Shown here: positions 1 through 12,412 of the stretch, piece by piece | Layout of the letters: every line of letters begins with the position of its first letter | Numbering within the stretch: position 1 is the stretch's first letter | NCBI GenBank assembly: GCA_021234155.1 | Contig: JAJEKV010000002.1 | Coordinates: forward strand, 34,392,128 to 34,456,127 | DNA from: Isoetes taiwanensis | Lineage: Eukaryota > Streptophyta > Lycopodiopsida > Isoetales > Isoetaceae | DNA length: 64,000 nt | Reading direction: 5' to 3' | Program-made: the position numbers and the translations under genes | The notes under the pieces: model-generated | Told to the model about the DNA's origin: nothing | Databases searched by the model: none | Seen by the model: the letters and a program-made list of their open reading frames with translations, nothing else

Positions 1-11
1 TTTAATCTGTC

Positions 12-1461
12 TCATTTTCATTGGTCTGTTGGATCAACCCAATCACCCTGCAGCCGTGGAGGTGGTGGTAGGAACTGGTTAATGTCTGGCACTACCTCTC
101 CTTCGCGCGGCTCCTCCACTCCCCTCCACAATTCCATCTCCCGATAACTCTCAAAAGTATGCACTGCCCATCCCTCCTGCGAGCGACTAGTTGTGGCAAA
201 GCTGGCATGCGACCTTGCATATATTTAATATGGCATATTGTAACTCAGGAAAAATCCATCCGTCTTGCATTGGACAGAACCGGCTTTGCAACATCCAATC
301 AAGAACACATCGCATGTGCATACGATGCCCACACCCTAGAGTGTACCAGCCCACCTGTGTCAGGTTGTCAGCACACAACACGCAATGTCTGTAGTCAGCA
401 ACCTTTAGCTCTTCCCACTGGCTCTCATACAAATACTCGCGAGGGAGATAGGATATCGACTGCTCCGAAGTCACCCTAAAAGGGTCAGAGTCCAACGATC
501 TTGTCAGGTTGCGCAAGTGATCGTTGTTTTCCTTGAGGACCATTGCCTCTCTCTTCAATGCCGCTAGCTGTCGTTTAGTGTCTTCTAATTCGGCAGCCAT
601 CTTCTCATACCCATCAGGACGGTCCTTTAAGCGAATATTCTCTTCGGAAAGGGTTAGGTTCCGACTTTTCTCATTCTCCAATTGGGCTCGAATATCTACA
701 AGGTCATTTACGGCTCCAGCCGCGGCTACCCCTGCCACCTCCAAAAGTCAGATAGCGTCAGCAACCAGGTATGTAATGGTGATAGGCTCACCATGCGCCC
801 CACTCTCGCTATCTTCCGATAGCTTAACCCTCTTGGTGCTGCCACTACCGCTTCCTTGCCTCCATTTTCTACTCCCATAATTTACGGGCACTTCCTTCAC
901 AAGCTCGTAGTATACTTGTTGCGCAAAACTCTTACTAAACTCACCATTGTGGGGTAAGTGTCCCTTCACTTGGACATGCCGCTCGACTGCTTTTGCTCGA
1001 ACCACAGCAATCTTGCACTCATGGGCTTTGTACTTACCCCTCCTACTAGGCCAATCTATTTCAAACTCACTCTTGTCAAAATTTGTGATCACATCCTCAT
1101 AGTCTGCGCCATGCGGACAATAGCCTGGCCCTGCCTCGCCAGCTACATTATGCACCTCTGTGATGGTGCAATTTTCTCTCTTAGAAACCTCATCCATCAC
1201 ACGCAGCCTTCGTAACTCAGCCGTGCGATACTCATTCGCTCTTGCATGTGCTGCTGCTCTCTCCATTTGCCGAGCAACTGACATTTCAAGCTCATTCTCC
1301 ATGCTTTGCAAGAAAGGAGAGGGGGTCCTCAATTGCGAAGGTAATGAAAAATCATGCTGACCCGAAGGCTCTCCATGCTGCTTGGATGTGTCCACGTTGT
1401 GTGGAGATTGGTCGTGCTGTTCATGAGCACAAGGGGCCCAAAAAAGAACTATTATCTTTAA
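12..1461 (-). pseudogene. Broken coiled-coil plus RING-H2-like zinc-finger gene
   Basis: A minus-strand frame runs from 1461 down to 187 and is broken only by one TGA at 748-750; codons on both sides are in the same frame. The first part (1395-748) is polar, with a basic KRVKL patch near its end. The second part opens with a heptad-like coiled coil (about 665-540) followed by a RING-H2-like cluster, CVLC, then CGHRMHMRC, then a late CP. The last metal ligand of a normal RING is replaced by Gln (CPMQ), so zinc binding by that site is doubtful. After the stop at 187, another frame gives a convincing tail (EGWAVHTFESYRE to about position 12), so a frameshift or a tiny intron is likely. No ATG is visible at the 5' end, so an upstream exon may be missing. 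It could be an accessory gene of a transposon. The family is not recognised beyond the RING resemblance. Confidence 0.5.
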
Positions 1462-4400
1462 CTAGTATCATATCATCTAAAAACCATGATATATGTGGTT
1501 TTTTATGCATGAATTTACTTGATAGAAGAAAACCACATGCTGTAGTGGTTTTTCAATGCCTATGATAGTTTATGATACAGTTTTGTTGCTGATAGTTAGT
1601 GATATAGTGGTTTATTAAAACTAATTGTGGTTTTTATGCATACAACAGTGGTTTATTGAAACTAGTATGACTTATTAATCCCACCCCATGGTAATTAGAT
1701 TGTGACAGGCCAATGCTAAAATTTTTATTGCCTAAATTATAGTTTATGAACGTAAACTCGTACGACAAGCACCTAAACACATAGTCGTATTAGTTTAATC
1801 ACCTTAATGTATTGGATAAAGAACTAAGATACTTAATGACAACTAGTTTGGATAGACAATGAATGTAATTCTTCGCAACTATAGAAAATTTCAAAAAACA
1901 TAAATCAAAATTGTTTTTTATCGTCCTCATAGACCAAAAAGAGTCTTACGAAATCAAATATAAGAAACACAATGTGGTCATTATTATGTAGGTTTACAAG
2001 GAAAAAACTTTGATAGTAACGAACCTACTCCAAGGTCAATGTATCTACCCTAGGCACCTCGAATGGCAAGAGCTACAGATGAAGATATGAATCTAACAAA
2101 CATATAGGGTAAATCATGCGAGCTACAAATATGGAAGCATGAAAAAACAAATCGGCGAGCTCTGCAAACAAGGAAGCAGATCAGCGAGCTCCGGCGGCAA
2201 CAGACGTGGTTCATTTGAAATCGCAGTAACAGGTGGTTCGTGGTCGCAAGAGAGGGCGGCCACAAACCCTAATGAAACCCTAAATATCTACTGCTCTGAA
2301 CTGATTAAGCCCTAAAGTATTACCTGCCACGAACCGGTTAGCAGAATGGAAGCCCCCATTGCATATTATAGAACAGGCCCTGTGTCACGATCAAAATGCA
2401 TAGTGGAATAAAAATGATACCCAACTTCTATATTGTTTACACTTGAAACTTATAGTTGGTGGGAATATTGACAAAATATATTCCTTGGCCAATTATTCCC
2501 TTACCTTTTAAGCATGGTGCAAAGTTCCTAGGATTTTAAGTTGTGATAAACACCCTATGTTCAAAAGAGTAGGCACATGCTCATATAGCTATACATCCCA
2601 ATTATGCTTTGTTGGGTGCAAGATTCATAGAATTTGTGTAATGTTTTTTTAGGAACTATAGGAATGGGAATATTAAAGGAAAAGTCCAACTTATACAATT
2701 AAATTTGAATGCGCCCACAATGGGATGCATGTTACCTCATTCCATTGTATCAATGCATGGTTTTACACTCAACTAAAGCATGGTCTCATTCCTTCCACAA
2801 AGTTTGGGTTGCTTAAAACAAAAATGCATCCCAAAATTTCTCTCTTCGTTCCATCCCACTTAATACCTATGTACATATATTGTCTTTTGTGGTCAGAGCT
2901 TATTGAAGTTAAGATTTTCGATTGTGTCGCGGGACAATGTTCTCAAATCTTATTGCCCTTTGAAGACTACAGCTTTGAGCAAGCTAGAAAGGGCGCCATT
3001 TTGGACTTAGAGTTGCCATTGCCAATTTAACAGAGCTCCAACATGGAGAACCCACATCAGAGATAATGTAAAGTGATCTACCTACACCGCAAAGAAAGCA
3101 CATTTAACCAAAAAATAAAATGTTGCACCATGCAAAAAAAAAAGGTGCTCATCTTGGCCTCATGTTCTTTAGTGTAACTAAATCAATTAAAATTGTGGGA
3201 ATTTATAAAATGTAATGGTATATTTGGCTCTTAACCTAACCCTAAAGAAAATGACAATGAAATTTTCTTGCAACTTTCTTCCTGCGGACACTCCTCGTCT
3301 AACCCTAAAGGCGAATACTTTTTGCCGCCGCATTTTTCTGCATATGCTTCGCTTCGATATTCAGCTACATTCTTTTCTTATAAGGAGGAGCAACAGCACT
3401 GTAAGCAGCATCTGAGGGTTCGTCTCTGGTAAGCAGTGTTTTATTGCTCTATTCCGGTAAGTAGCGTTCACTGTTTATCTGTGTATCCTTCTGCTTTGTG
3501 ATGCAGACCAGTCTGTGTCTCTGTCTCGTTGCGACTAGCCCGGGAGAAAGCAGCCTTATCATCTTGCGGTAGGATATGTATGTGCCTAGAAGTAGATCTT
3601 GCAATTGTGGGCCTGTTTATTCCATGTTCATGTGTTTTGTTCTTTAGAAAGCTTGTATTTCTATCCTTGACTTTATTCTTTCTATCTGGATAAGTTAGAT
3701 GATGTTTAGTTCAGAGTTCTGAAAAATCGTGCTCAAACATCTCTTTTGTTTTTTCCTTTGATCGGATTTTCCATGTTTTCTATCTGGATAATTTAGTTTA
3801 GAGGGTGATGTGATGTTTATATTTGCGGCGCGGTTTTGCTAAGTACAAGATTATAATGCAGATTATACATTCAGTTTTGGTCTCTTGACTCTCTTCGAAA
3901 TCCTTGCTTGTTTTCCGCTAAGTTTTCCTCTTTATTTTATCAGATATCTTTAGTTCGTCATAGATGAGTAGTACCAATCATGTAAGGTCCTCCATTTTGG
4001 ATTGCACTTTGCAGTTATAGTAACAATTTTTTTTTTTAGCTTAAAACAGTACTTGAGATTGATCTAGTGACTTTGGAGCTCCTAAATATTATAACTCTTT
4101 ATCCTCAGATGTTTGCAGAAGTCCATTACAGAGGCAAAGGATCAGATCCTTCTCACGAGTTGGAAGCATGAAGCGTTATTCAAGGTTGAATCTTTAGAAA
4201 TCCCTCTGTTTGCTGTGTTATATTTAGTCATCTATAGTTTTGCAAAAATAGCTTTTGAAAATTGCATGCATGATGTTACTGTATTGCTTTTTTTTTTGCT
4301 TTCGAGGTTGTTAATATCTTGTTGTTGGTAATATAGATCTTTTTATGATAATTATTAGTAGGTTTCTCTTCGTGGAATAGTAATGCCAGATTATGCAGGG

Positions 4401-4486
4401 TAATTGCTTCTTGAAACTCATTCAATCAAGCGAGTTTCATGTGATCCTTTTCCATGTGGTTCTCCTTCACGTGTGTCTCTTGTAGA
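1462..4486. other. AT-rich non-coding stretch
   Basis: I see no supported gene here. ORFs are short and of mixed composition. Around 1490-1670 there are several diverged copies of a GTGGTTT/TTATTAAAACT motif, which may be the subterminal part of an old transposon. Nothing else is recognisable. Confidence 0.5.
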
Positions 4487-4644
4487 TGTAACGGGCCCAT
4501 GGTAGACCGCTCGAGTATTTGAACCTTGAATGTGCCTGTGGGACGTTCCCGAGACACCGGCATAAATGGGTAGAAGCGACTACTTATAAACGTCTAGACG
4601 GTTTTGCCCAGTTGGTTAAGGGCATGTCGGTTAGGAACGTCGCA
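4487..4644 (+). repeat. 5' LTR of the TRIM
   Basis: This LTR starts TG and ends CA and is about 95 percent identical to 4782-4938. Near its 3' end, CCCAGTTGGTTAAGGGC (about 4609-4625) resembles a tRNA-type A box, so an internal RNA polymerase III promoter is conceivable. Confidence 0.93.
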
Positions 4645-4646
4645 GT

Positions 4647-4658
4647 TGGTATCAGAGC
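4647..4658 (+). promoter_or_regulatory. Primer-binding site (initiator tRNA-Met)
   Basis: TGGTATCAGAGC is the standard plant LTR-retrotransposon primer site. It lies two bases after the 5' LTR. Following bases (AGGTCTCGAG) resemble further complement of the tRNA T arm. Confidence 0.92.
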
Positions 4659-4781
4659 AGGTCTCGAGTTCGAGTCTCCATGGGTGCCTATATGCATGGG
4701 TAATTTGCAAAGACTTGGTATGACATAGACATGGTATAACCTTGGATGCTCGAGGACGAGCATAGTTCTAGTGGGAGAGAC

Positions 4782-4938
4782 TGTAACGGGCCCATGGTAG
4801 ACCGCTCGAGTATTCGAACCTTGAATGTGCCTGTGGGGCGTTCCAACACACCGGCATAAATGGGTAGAAGCGACTACTCATAAACGTCTAGACGGTTTTG
4901 CCCAGTTGGTTAAGGGCATGTCGGTTAGGAACGTTACA
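4782..4938 (+). repeat. 3' LTR of the TRIM
   Basis: This is a near-identical partner of the 5' LTR, preceded by a polypurine tract and followed by the target duplication GTAGA. Confidence 0.93.
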
Positions 4939-4943
4939 GTAGA

Positions 4944-7900
4944 GGGTGTGCAGAAAGTGCTATGGTACTTTTCTTTCAGCTAATCATGTTGTAATGATTT
5001 AATTTTATCTAAATGTTTTGGCATAAGTACGATAACATGGTTAAAATAAAACCTTAATTCTGTTTGCAAAGATTTTGGTGAAGATCATAGTTTAGCGGGG
5101 TTTGGAGAGGTGCAAGCTATGTTGTTTGGCTTTTGTGATTTGTCAGTTGCATGTTTAGGCCAAATGGAAATACCAGGGTTCAAATCCCTGGGCCCTTTAA
5201 GTTGGTTGAAATATTATTTGTTTATTATAATATTGCAAATGCACATGCTTTTTAATATAACAATACTTCTTTTAATATAAAAGCTTGTATCAAATTTCTT
5301 AATGGTGTTGGTTTTGCATGCCAATTGATAAAGAAACTCTCATCACTTGCCTTTGCAAAATGGCAATGGTTCATAAGTTAAAGTATGTCTTATTTCATTT
5401 ATTCAACCATTATTAGTTGCATTGTTCCAATGGCTGAGTATATCTTAGTATATTTATTCAACTAATATTAGTTGCATTGTTTTAATATCACTACCTGGAT
5501 GAAAAAATCATTAGCATTTACATTGTTACAATAATCACTATCTTGATGAAAAACCATTACCACTTACTAATACAAAGTTTAGACAAAATAATGTCTGGAC
5601 CAACATTACTTTAAGTTACACAAACAATAAAAACCTTAAATTATTAGTGACTAGTTATGGTGCCCGGCGTTGCCGGGCTTTGGCAACAACGTGGTATATT
5701 GGAGTTACAAAGGGCTATTGATATTTGCATGGGTGCATTAAAATAGTTAAGATGCAATATTAGCTTTTGTAGTTGTGTGCAACAAACAAATGTATTGTAT
5801 TTATGCCCTCTGTGATGATGTACATATGTGCGTGCATGTTGCACAAAGGGAAGAACATGATTACCAATATGTTCATTAATGAGAATTATTATTTAGTTGG
5901 GAAATGGTTCACATTGTTGCACATAGTGTTTCTCTTACTACCGATTTTATCGAATTATATACTACCTTTTCGTACATATTACTTGTAGATGTATATATTG
6001 AAAGGTGTTGTGAATACTTGATCTTTGTGCCAAAACAAATGCAAAATAATTTCAAATGTTAGTTGAAGTTGCATAACTAAGGGTGGCAAAACCAAAAGAT
6101 ATCTAGTTTTCTTAAATCAAATAAATGTGTTCTAGCACACAATAAAAGGAACAATTGCGTAGAAGAATAAATAGATTAATAAGAAAATGAACATAAAATG
6201 AAATAGCATACGTGCTTCAATGCAACATTGTAATGAAGCATTTTGTCAAATATAACTTTTCACACTTTCCACGCATTCATCCTTAGTAGAAGTACCGACC
6301 AATGCCAACAACGAAGAAATTTGTAACCAGCTAAATTGGAGCATGCATCAAATACAGAGGCCACTTCATGTGCTCGAAGGCTTCTTGTTTCAACCACGAA
6401 GGCCTCTTTGTTATATTCATGCCGATGGCTTCATCAGTTCCACGGGATGTAAAGTAGCAAAAGTTGAAGAATCCTAATCTCCCTTCAATAACTAATTCTA
6501 AACATAAAGGCAAATGTTTTATTTCTTGAATTATTGCTTGAAATTTCTTCGAAAATAGTTGTTCTATTTCTATTCTTTGGTTCTAAGACTTTAGTCAAGT
6601 ATATGATATGGTATTACCTAGTCCATAGTAACATGATTATTAAATTGAATTAATAGGAAAAAACTAATAAAGTTAGACACATGGATCTATTACATCCAAG
6701 AACGACCCACCTCTCATTAACCTGCAATAGAAGATTGAGACAGGAGAAACAAATATGAAATGCTTTACAAAAATAGTAACTTATACGTGCATTATAGTCT
6801 GCAGAAAGATGCCACGTAAACCCAATGGGCATATGAAGAATATGAAATTATAAGCTCAAGAATGCTATAAATGTAATGCATGGAAGACCTAACCTGCCTC
6901 GCTTTTGGATTGATTCATGAGTGGTCTCCATGAACAATGTCACAAATAACGTGCAGATTAATACTTGAAAAAAGTGTTGATAAATATTAGCAAGGAGTTA
7001 TGCTCCCAAAGCCAACATCCTGTACATCCTAAGTACATGTACAACAGTAAAAATTTAGGTTCCCCATAAGCATCCTAATTTCTAGCCACATTTTTGACAG
7101 TTATATTTATGTAAGCTAACGAAATTCGAACCTATCACTTTCACACACATGGCATTTAGACCTGTAACATAGCATTTATTAGCTAAGGCTTTGGAGTCAA
7201 GCAACGATATCTATATACAACAAATACTTTTAGTACCTGGTAGTAAACTCTTGCTTAAGATCTCTAATTTGAACTGCTCCCGTCAAAACCGATGTATTTA
7301 TAGAAGTAATGGGAATCCCAAACTGTATCCATATAATTTGGTGTAGCAGACTGTCTACAGCAATACATCTGAGTAAATCTACATCAGAGTAGAAGTTGAT
7401 TACAGATCACACTAATACAATATACTGGCATCAAGGGAATCGTAGCTCTACATAAAGTTGCGACAGAAAGGAGGCTGTCCTTGGAATGTTAAATTTGTTG
7501 GCCACGTCCTGTGTCCATCCAACCAATGCATCAAATAAACTGCAACCACGTTCCTCTTCAATTTAATTAATCCTAGATGCAGCAAGAGCAAAATTAATCT
7601 AGTAATAGTAGTAGGATAAGTAAATCAAGAAAGAGATAATACCTGGCTTGGCACTATAATCTGCAACAATAAAATTCGTGCAACTATAAAGTATCAATGC
7701 TTGCTTTCACTTCTGCTAAGAGCTAACAACGCAGTAATATATTCTAAACAATAATGAATAGCTCAATCCGAGTGGGTGCATGGCAAGCTTCATAATCGTG
7801 CCAAAAACAAACAATCCCAATATCAAGAGCCTTCTCCTATATCATCATCCCTGTTATTTCAACATTTCCAATTCACTCTTGAAATCATATGTGCCAGACA

Positions 7901-8206
7901 TAAAGCACTGGATTAACAGAGCCACTTATATTGGTAGCACCAGCTTGCAGCATGTAGATTAGTGGGAAACTTTGCTAGACATTAAACTCTCTATCCACCA
8001 TGGCATGGAATAATGTCAATATGGACAACATAGAAGCAAGGAATGAAGTTGCATATTTTTTTCAGGTGATGTCTTTATGCCCAAAGCTAAAAAACATAAA
8101 TAGGAAATTATATGCAAATCCCTTATCCAAAAAATGCAAATAGCCGAAGATGGATAAAACAGTAAGTTCAAGTAGAGGTTTCTCATTTTCCAGAGATTCT
8201 GTATGC
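4944..8206. other. Non-coding stretch with a tRNA T-arm-like hairpin
   Basis: No gene is supported. At 5174-5190 a perfect T-arm shape occurs: stem CAGGG/CCCTG around loop TTCAAAT, which also fits a polymerase III B box. No convincing full tRNA surrounds it, so it may be a tRNA-derived SINE or tRNA relic. At 5662-5678, GCCCGGC GTT GCCGGGC forms a perfect 7-bp stem with a 3-base loop. The rest is AT-rich with short ORFs only. Confidence 0.45.
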
Positions 8207-8272
8207 AATGGCTACTTCTGAGACCGATTGATCAAATCCTAATGGCTGCTTCTGAGACTGATAGATCAAATC
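8207..8272 (+). repeat. 34-bp tandem duplication
   Basis: A unit starting AATGGCTACTTCTGAGACCG is present twice, at 8207 and 8241, with a few substitutions. Confidence 0.8.
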
Positions 8273-8566
8273 TGAAACTAAATCAAATGAATAACAATAC
8301 CTGCATGCTTGTATTTGATATGATTGTCTATTCGTGCAAATCTGGGCAACGAAAGGATTGATTGTGTCTGGCATGAGTCTGGAAGAAGAGAGTTGAGATA
8401 CTAAGCGGTCTGCTTGTTGAATCATCTTCTACCTGCAAGAGAATCCGCATCTCGCTTTCTCCAAATCCGGGCCTCCATTTTCTGCCTTTTGCACTGAAAA
8501 TTCGCCGACACTTCTTTGCATGTGCATAGAATCATCAGATCCAGACATCTTCATGACTATATAAGA

Positions 8567-8669
8567 TCTTCAGCAATCGTGGCATGCCGACATGCACAGC
8601 AATCTTCAGCAATCGTGGCATGCCGACATCTTCAGCAATCTTCAGCAATCGTGGCATGCCGACATGCAC
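8567..8669 (+). repeat. Three-copy tandem repeat, unit about 33-39 bp
   Basis: The core CTTCAGCAATCGTGGCATGC occurs at about 8568, 8604 and 8640, with CGACAT following. Copies are nearly identical in the core and vary in the linker. The repeats create short open frames in all phases, which I do not regard as genes. Confidence 0.85.
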
Positions 8670-9305
8670 AAAGGAAATTTTCTTCCAATATGGAAAAACT
8701 CCTTCCCGATTTTTGGAGAGACTGAAAATTTTTCCGGCTTACAAACCCCTCAAAATCTTAGAAAATTGACTTAAGAAAAATTCCAAAAACATTTTTAGTC
8801 AGACCGGAAAATCCCAAATTAACAAGATGGATTCATTGCATAACATACTCAAAAAAGTGTAGCAATAAAACACGGTACTAAACTAAACAAAATAACCATT
8901 ATAAAGAACTATGATGAGGAACTGTACTAAAAAAATGGCCGTAGTTATTCAACATATTAACCCACAAAGTAACATTATTTTGTTATAGTGGTTTTATGTA
9001 AAGACTATTGTAAAAAGCTAATAACAATTATTTTTTGGGGGCCTTGTGGAGACATAATTATAGTGCTGACTTGTATAGGTGTGCTTTGACTTCTTGTCTT
9101 TATAATTTTCGTTAGCTGCGACATATAAAAAAGCACACAATAAATAACACAAAAAACACACGAAAAGAAGAGCTAAGCTATACACATGGACAATAATTTC
9201 TCAAATAGCATCAAACAAGCGTTTAATGAATTTCTTTTGAATATTATATAGTACAAGAATGTTTGAATGTAAATTTATGGTCGTGTAAATAACATAATAT
9301 GCACG
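8670..9305. other. AT-rich non-coding stretch
   Basis: No ORF or recognisable element. This is likely the 3' flank of the kinase gene on the opposite strand. Confidence 0.5.
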
Positions 9306-10618
9306 CTAAACATGACTAGGACCAGCTTGGTCTACTGCATCGTCCCCACCGTGGCCAAGTTGAAGAATCCAATCTGATTCCAATTGTGGCCTCATGCACG
9401 GAATTGGAGAGCAATGAAAACTGCTCCGCATGGTGTCAAGTAGCTGGGCCAGATCAAATTTCTGTGTTTTGTCTCTCATTGGCGACTCAACGCAATGTTT
9501 CAAATAGTCGCACATTCTCCGATGCTTGCCTTGCTGCTCCAGGCTTCCTATTGACTCCATGTAGGAGTGCTTACTAGCAAAATCAGCCAAGTAGTAGACA
9601 ATGTATGCTGCCCCGTGCAAATCAAAGTCAAACCTTGCAGGCACTGTCTTTGAGCCACTACCAAAATAAAGATCATCGTGCATATATGGATGCCTGGCCC
9701 TTTCCATCTCAATTCTTTTCTTGCCCTCGCCATCCAAACCCTTGTAATGCCATCGTTTTACCTCCACTGTCTCGCCCATCAACCTGGATTCACCCCAATC
9801 ACAAATGCCAATATATACAGCCTGAGGATCAATACATCCCTTCTCCTTTCCATAATCAAAATGGAGCAATATATTGCCCGGATGCAAGTCCATATATGCA
9901 AATATCTTTCTTGATGGAGTTTTCGTAGGCCGCTGCAGAATGACATTGCCAAGTCCCCAACCCTAGAGGTAACAAATAATTCTTTCTTTTTGCGCTCCTC
10001 AAGGAGCCTCAAGTCCGTCTCAACTCTGGGGACAGCTCCTAACTTCTTAAATGCAAGCTCTGCAAAAGCATTGCACCCATGACTTGTAAAGAAGGTTGCC
10101 AACGAACCTCCATTCCAAAAAGGGAAAATTAAGCCTTGTCTTTCTAGGCCGGTTGTGCTACCAATGCAACGTATTATACACCCGTGCCTAACTTGCGTTC
10201 CAGACTCCCTCATGTTCTTCAACATAGCTTCCACTAACTTATTGGGATCTGTACTTGGCTGAAAATTATTATGTTGAAATTTTACATTAATAAAACTAGA
10301 CCTTTTAATATGGCATTTATGTACTGTGCCATATGAACCAGAACCAATTCGTTGTCTGTTTATTATTTGTGATGAATGTACTTTGGCAAACCAAGTCGTC
10401 TTGGCATCTGCTCGTCTACGGGCTTCCCACTCCCTATCTATCTCACCTGGACGTTTGGCTTTTATGGTTTGCGCCAACACTTTCTTAACAAGATGAGGGG
10501 GTTGATGGGCTTCTTTCTTCAATTTCCTGTTGGTCCATGCCGCATTCCACGTGATGGCTTTTTCTTTTAGCTCTAGCCTCAAGCGATGACTATTCAAATT
10601 TGCAACTTCTGTGATCAT
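9306..10618 (-). pseudogene. Protein kinase gene with a frameshift in the catalytic loop
   Basis: From ATG 10618 the N-lobe reads through: the glycine-rich loop IGSGSYGTVHK, a candidate ATP-binding Lys in NVKFQ, then the hinge-like FWNGGSLATFF. The C-lobe continues in a second frame with the catalytic loop MDLHPGNILL, a DFG-equivalent CDWGES, and further kinase helices to the stop at 9306. The frames part at about 9890-9896, where the run ATAT gives one dinucleotide too many. Without it the loop would read H-M-D-L-H-P-G-N, so this is a simple 2-bp slip or consensus error. The Phe of DFG is Trp. The 5' end lies within a few bases of a copia fragment, so the upstream part of the gene or its promoter may have been displaced. 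The kinase subfamily is not recognised. Confidence 0.75.
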
Positions 10619-10621
10619 ATT

Positions 10622-10996
10622 CCCGGTGTGCTTAGGTATCCAAGCTTTAAGAAATTGGAAAATAAATACAATTCATCTCAGTCAACAAAAATATATTGAA
10701 GACCTCTTAAAGAAATTTGAGATGGACAAGAGCAAGCAAATAAGTACACCAATGGATATGAATATAAAATTGTCCAAAGATATGTGTCCCCAAAATCCTC
10801 AAGAAAAAGAGATTATGAAGAATACATCCTATGCAAGTGCAGTAGGCAGTCTCATGTATGTTGCTATATGTACAAGACCCGACATTGCTCACGCAGTCAG
10901 TTCTGTGAGTCAATTCTTGAGTAATCTAGGACCTATGCATTGGGCTGCAGTGGAGAGAATTCTTCGCTATCTTTCAGCAAACAGTAAAGCAGCTGG
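10622..10996 (+). mobile_element. Ty1/copia reverse transcriptase fragment
   Basis: An open frame reads CLGIQ, HLSQQKYIEDLLKKF, ISTPMD, SAVGSLMYVAICTRPDIAHA and WAAVERILRYLS. These are the ordered landmarks of the C-terminal reverse transcriptase/RNase H junction of Ty1/copia polyproteins. It starts abruptly in mid-domain and ends before RNase H, with no LTR or primer site nearby. It is therefore a truncated fragment, joined within a few bases to the 5' end of the neighbouring kinase gene. Confidence 0.88.
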
Positions 10997-11867
10997 AACA
11001 GTAAATTCTTTGCGTGTGCAAATTCAATAACTTCCTGAGCCTGTGAACTGTGTCAATTCTGTCCAAACTAACATTAAACCTGATAATATCATGAATTTCT
11101 GTGAGAGACTACTTGTAACAGTCATGGAAAATCTGCAGGCTTCTCTTAAGCCTTGCCTTCAACAAACATGTCAAATATGCATACATAGAAAGCAAATAGA
11201 TGATGAATTTAGAAATAGATGTATTTGAAGCAAATACTGGTCAAGCAGTCCAAAAGAAAGTTTGTACAGGGCCTTTGCAAAACGAAAACAATCTCTACAT
11301 CATTTTGATCATTACTGGCTATTTGCCGCATTTTAATTAGTAATTAGGACCACTGCTTTGGATACTGCAAGGCTCTCTACATGAACTCTAAATTTTCCTA
11401 TCGAAATTTAAGAATTGAGATATGCTGAGCTGATGGGATATACGACACTATAAAAAAGAGACAAAGAACACTATAAAAGATAGAGAAACAAGGAAACAAA
11501 GAATCTGTAGAAACAAAGATTCTGTAGACATATACAGCCCACGAATCAACAAAAGTCGATAGGAGAAACTACCTAATTGCCTCAGGTATCGATTGGCTCT
11601 GTCGATGGAGCGGCGATGGAAGAAAGCTCTGTCGATTGAGCGGCAATGGAGTTCGACATTATTGTAACAGCACTAAAGCAGCGGCAGGGGCATTGATTAA
11701 AATTTCATTGACAAATTGTAAGATTGCTAATGAATTGTTAATGTTTAACATAACTATATGCAATGTGAAACCCAGTTAAACCCTTAATTTAGCCCTAACA
11801 AATTGTTATAAATTAACCCAATTTCCTTAATAAAAAGCATGTGTGTTGACTGTTAAAGTAAATTTTT
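10997..11867. other. Non-coding stretch with a short duplication
   Basis: No gene is supported. Around 11597-11650 a 30-bp unit containing CTCTGTCGATGGAGCGGCGA is repeated twice with small changes (second copy near 11627). Confidence 0.5.
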
Positions 11868-12239
11868 TTACCATATCATATTTAACCCCATGGTTTGAAG
11901 GTACCCTAACCTTGTGAACGTACTATCAAATTTTAGTAAAAACATTGTCTCAATGTCGTTGGAACTACATTTTTAACATGCAATACAAACTTGATAAATG
12001 ATGTCACTAGTTTCTTTCACAAAATATTTGATACTGTGCCCTTGACACAATCTTGATAAAAGAAAGACTTTGTATCACGTTACTAGCATCCGGCACAAAA
12101 TTATAATTATCTTTTTGTCTTGACAGAAGAGTTTGACACTATATCCTCATCCAATGGGTTAGCAATTAAGAGATCTTATGTTCAAGTCTATGGGGTCTGT
12201 CATATGTTATGTATTCATGGAAGCTGCTAATATGGTATT
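11868..12239 (+). repeat. Dispersed repeat copy A (possible tRNA-derived SINE)
   Basis: This block is about 85-90 percent identical to 28510-28885 in the same orientation. Near its right end, CATCCAATGG followed by GTTCAAGTC resembles polymerase III A and B boxes about 35 bases apart, suggesting a tRNA-derived SINE. No poly-A tail or target duplication was found. It ends about 170 bp before the CACTA element. Confidence 0.7.
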
Positions 12240-12412
12240 TTATGTTATCTTATTCTCTATCTGTCTTCATATGCTCCAAGATTGTCAGCTCCGTGCTCAA
12301 AGTATCACACCTGATTCAGCCTCTGGCTGAATATTTCAGAATATATATTTTGTATGCGCTAAGGTTTTGAAATATATAAAGGATTTTACCTGCATATATA
12401 AAGGCTAATATA

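Larger units (their letters stand above)
4487..4938 (+). mobile_element. Complete TRIM (miniature LTR retrotransposon)
   Basis: Two direct repeats of about 158 bp (4487-4644 and 4782-4938) begin TGTAACGGGCCC and end in CA. They flank only 137 bp of internal DNA. The internal part starts two bases after the left LTR with TGGTATCAGAGC (4647-4658), the primer-binding site complementary to initiator tRNA-Met. It ends with the purine-rich tract GTGGGAGAGAC (4771-4781) directly before the right LTR. GTAGA occurs just outside both ends (4482-4486 and 4939-4943), a 5-bp target duplication. The LTRs differ at about seven positions plus one indel, so the insertion is moderately old. There is no coding capacity; the element must have relied on proteins made elsewhere. 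A TRIM is well supported; the family is not assigned. Confidence 0.93.

Noticed and set aside
4519-4728. A 69-codon ORF
   Set aside because: It lies wholly within the TRIM LTR and primer site and has no protein-like features.
5174-5190. A tRNA gene
   Set aside because: Only a T-arm/B-box shape is present; no acceptor stem, D arm or anticodon arm could be built around it.
8516-8774. Three overlapping short ORFs
   Set aside because: They are produced by the tandem 33-39 bp repeat in all three frames.
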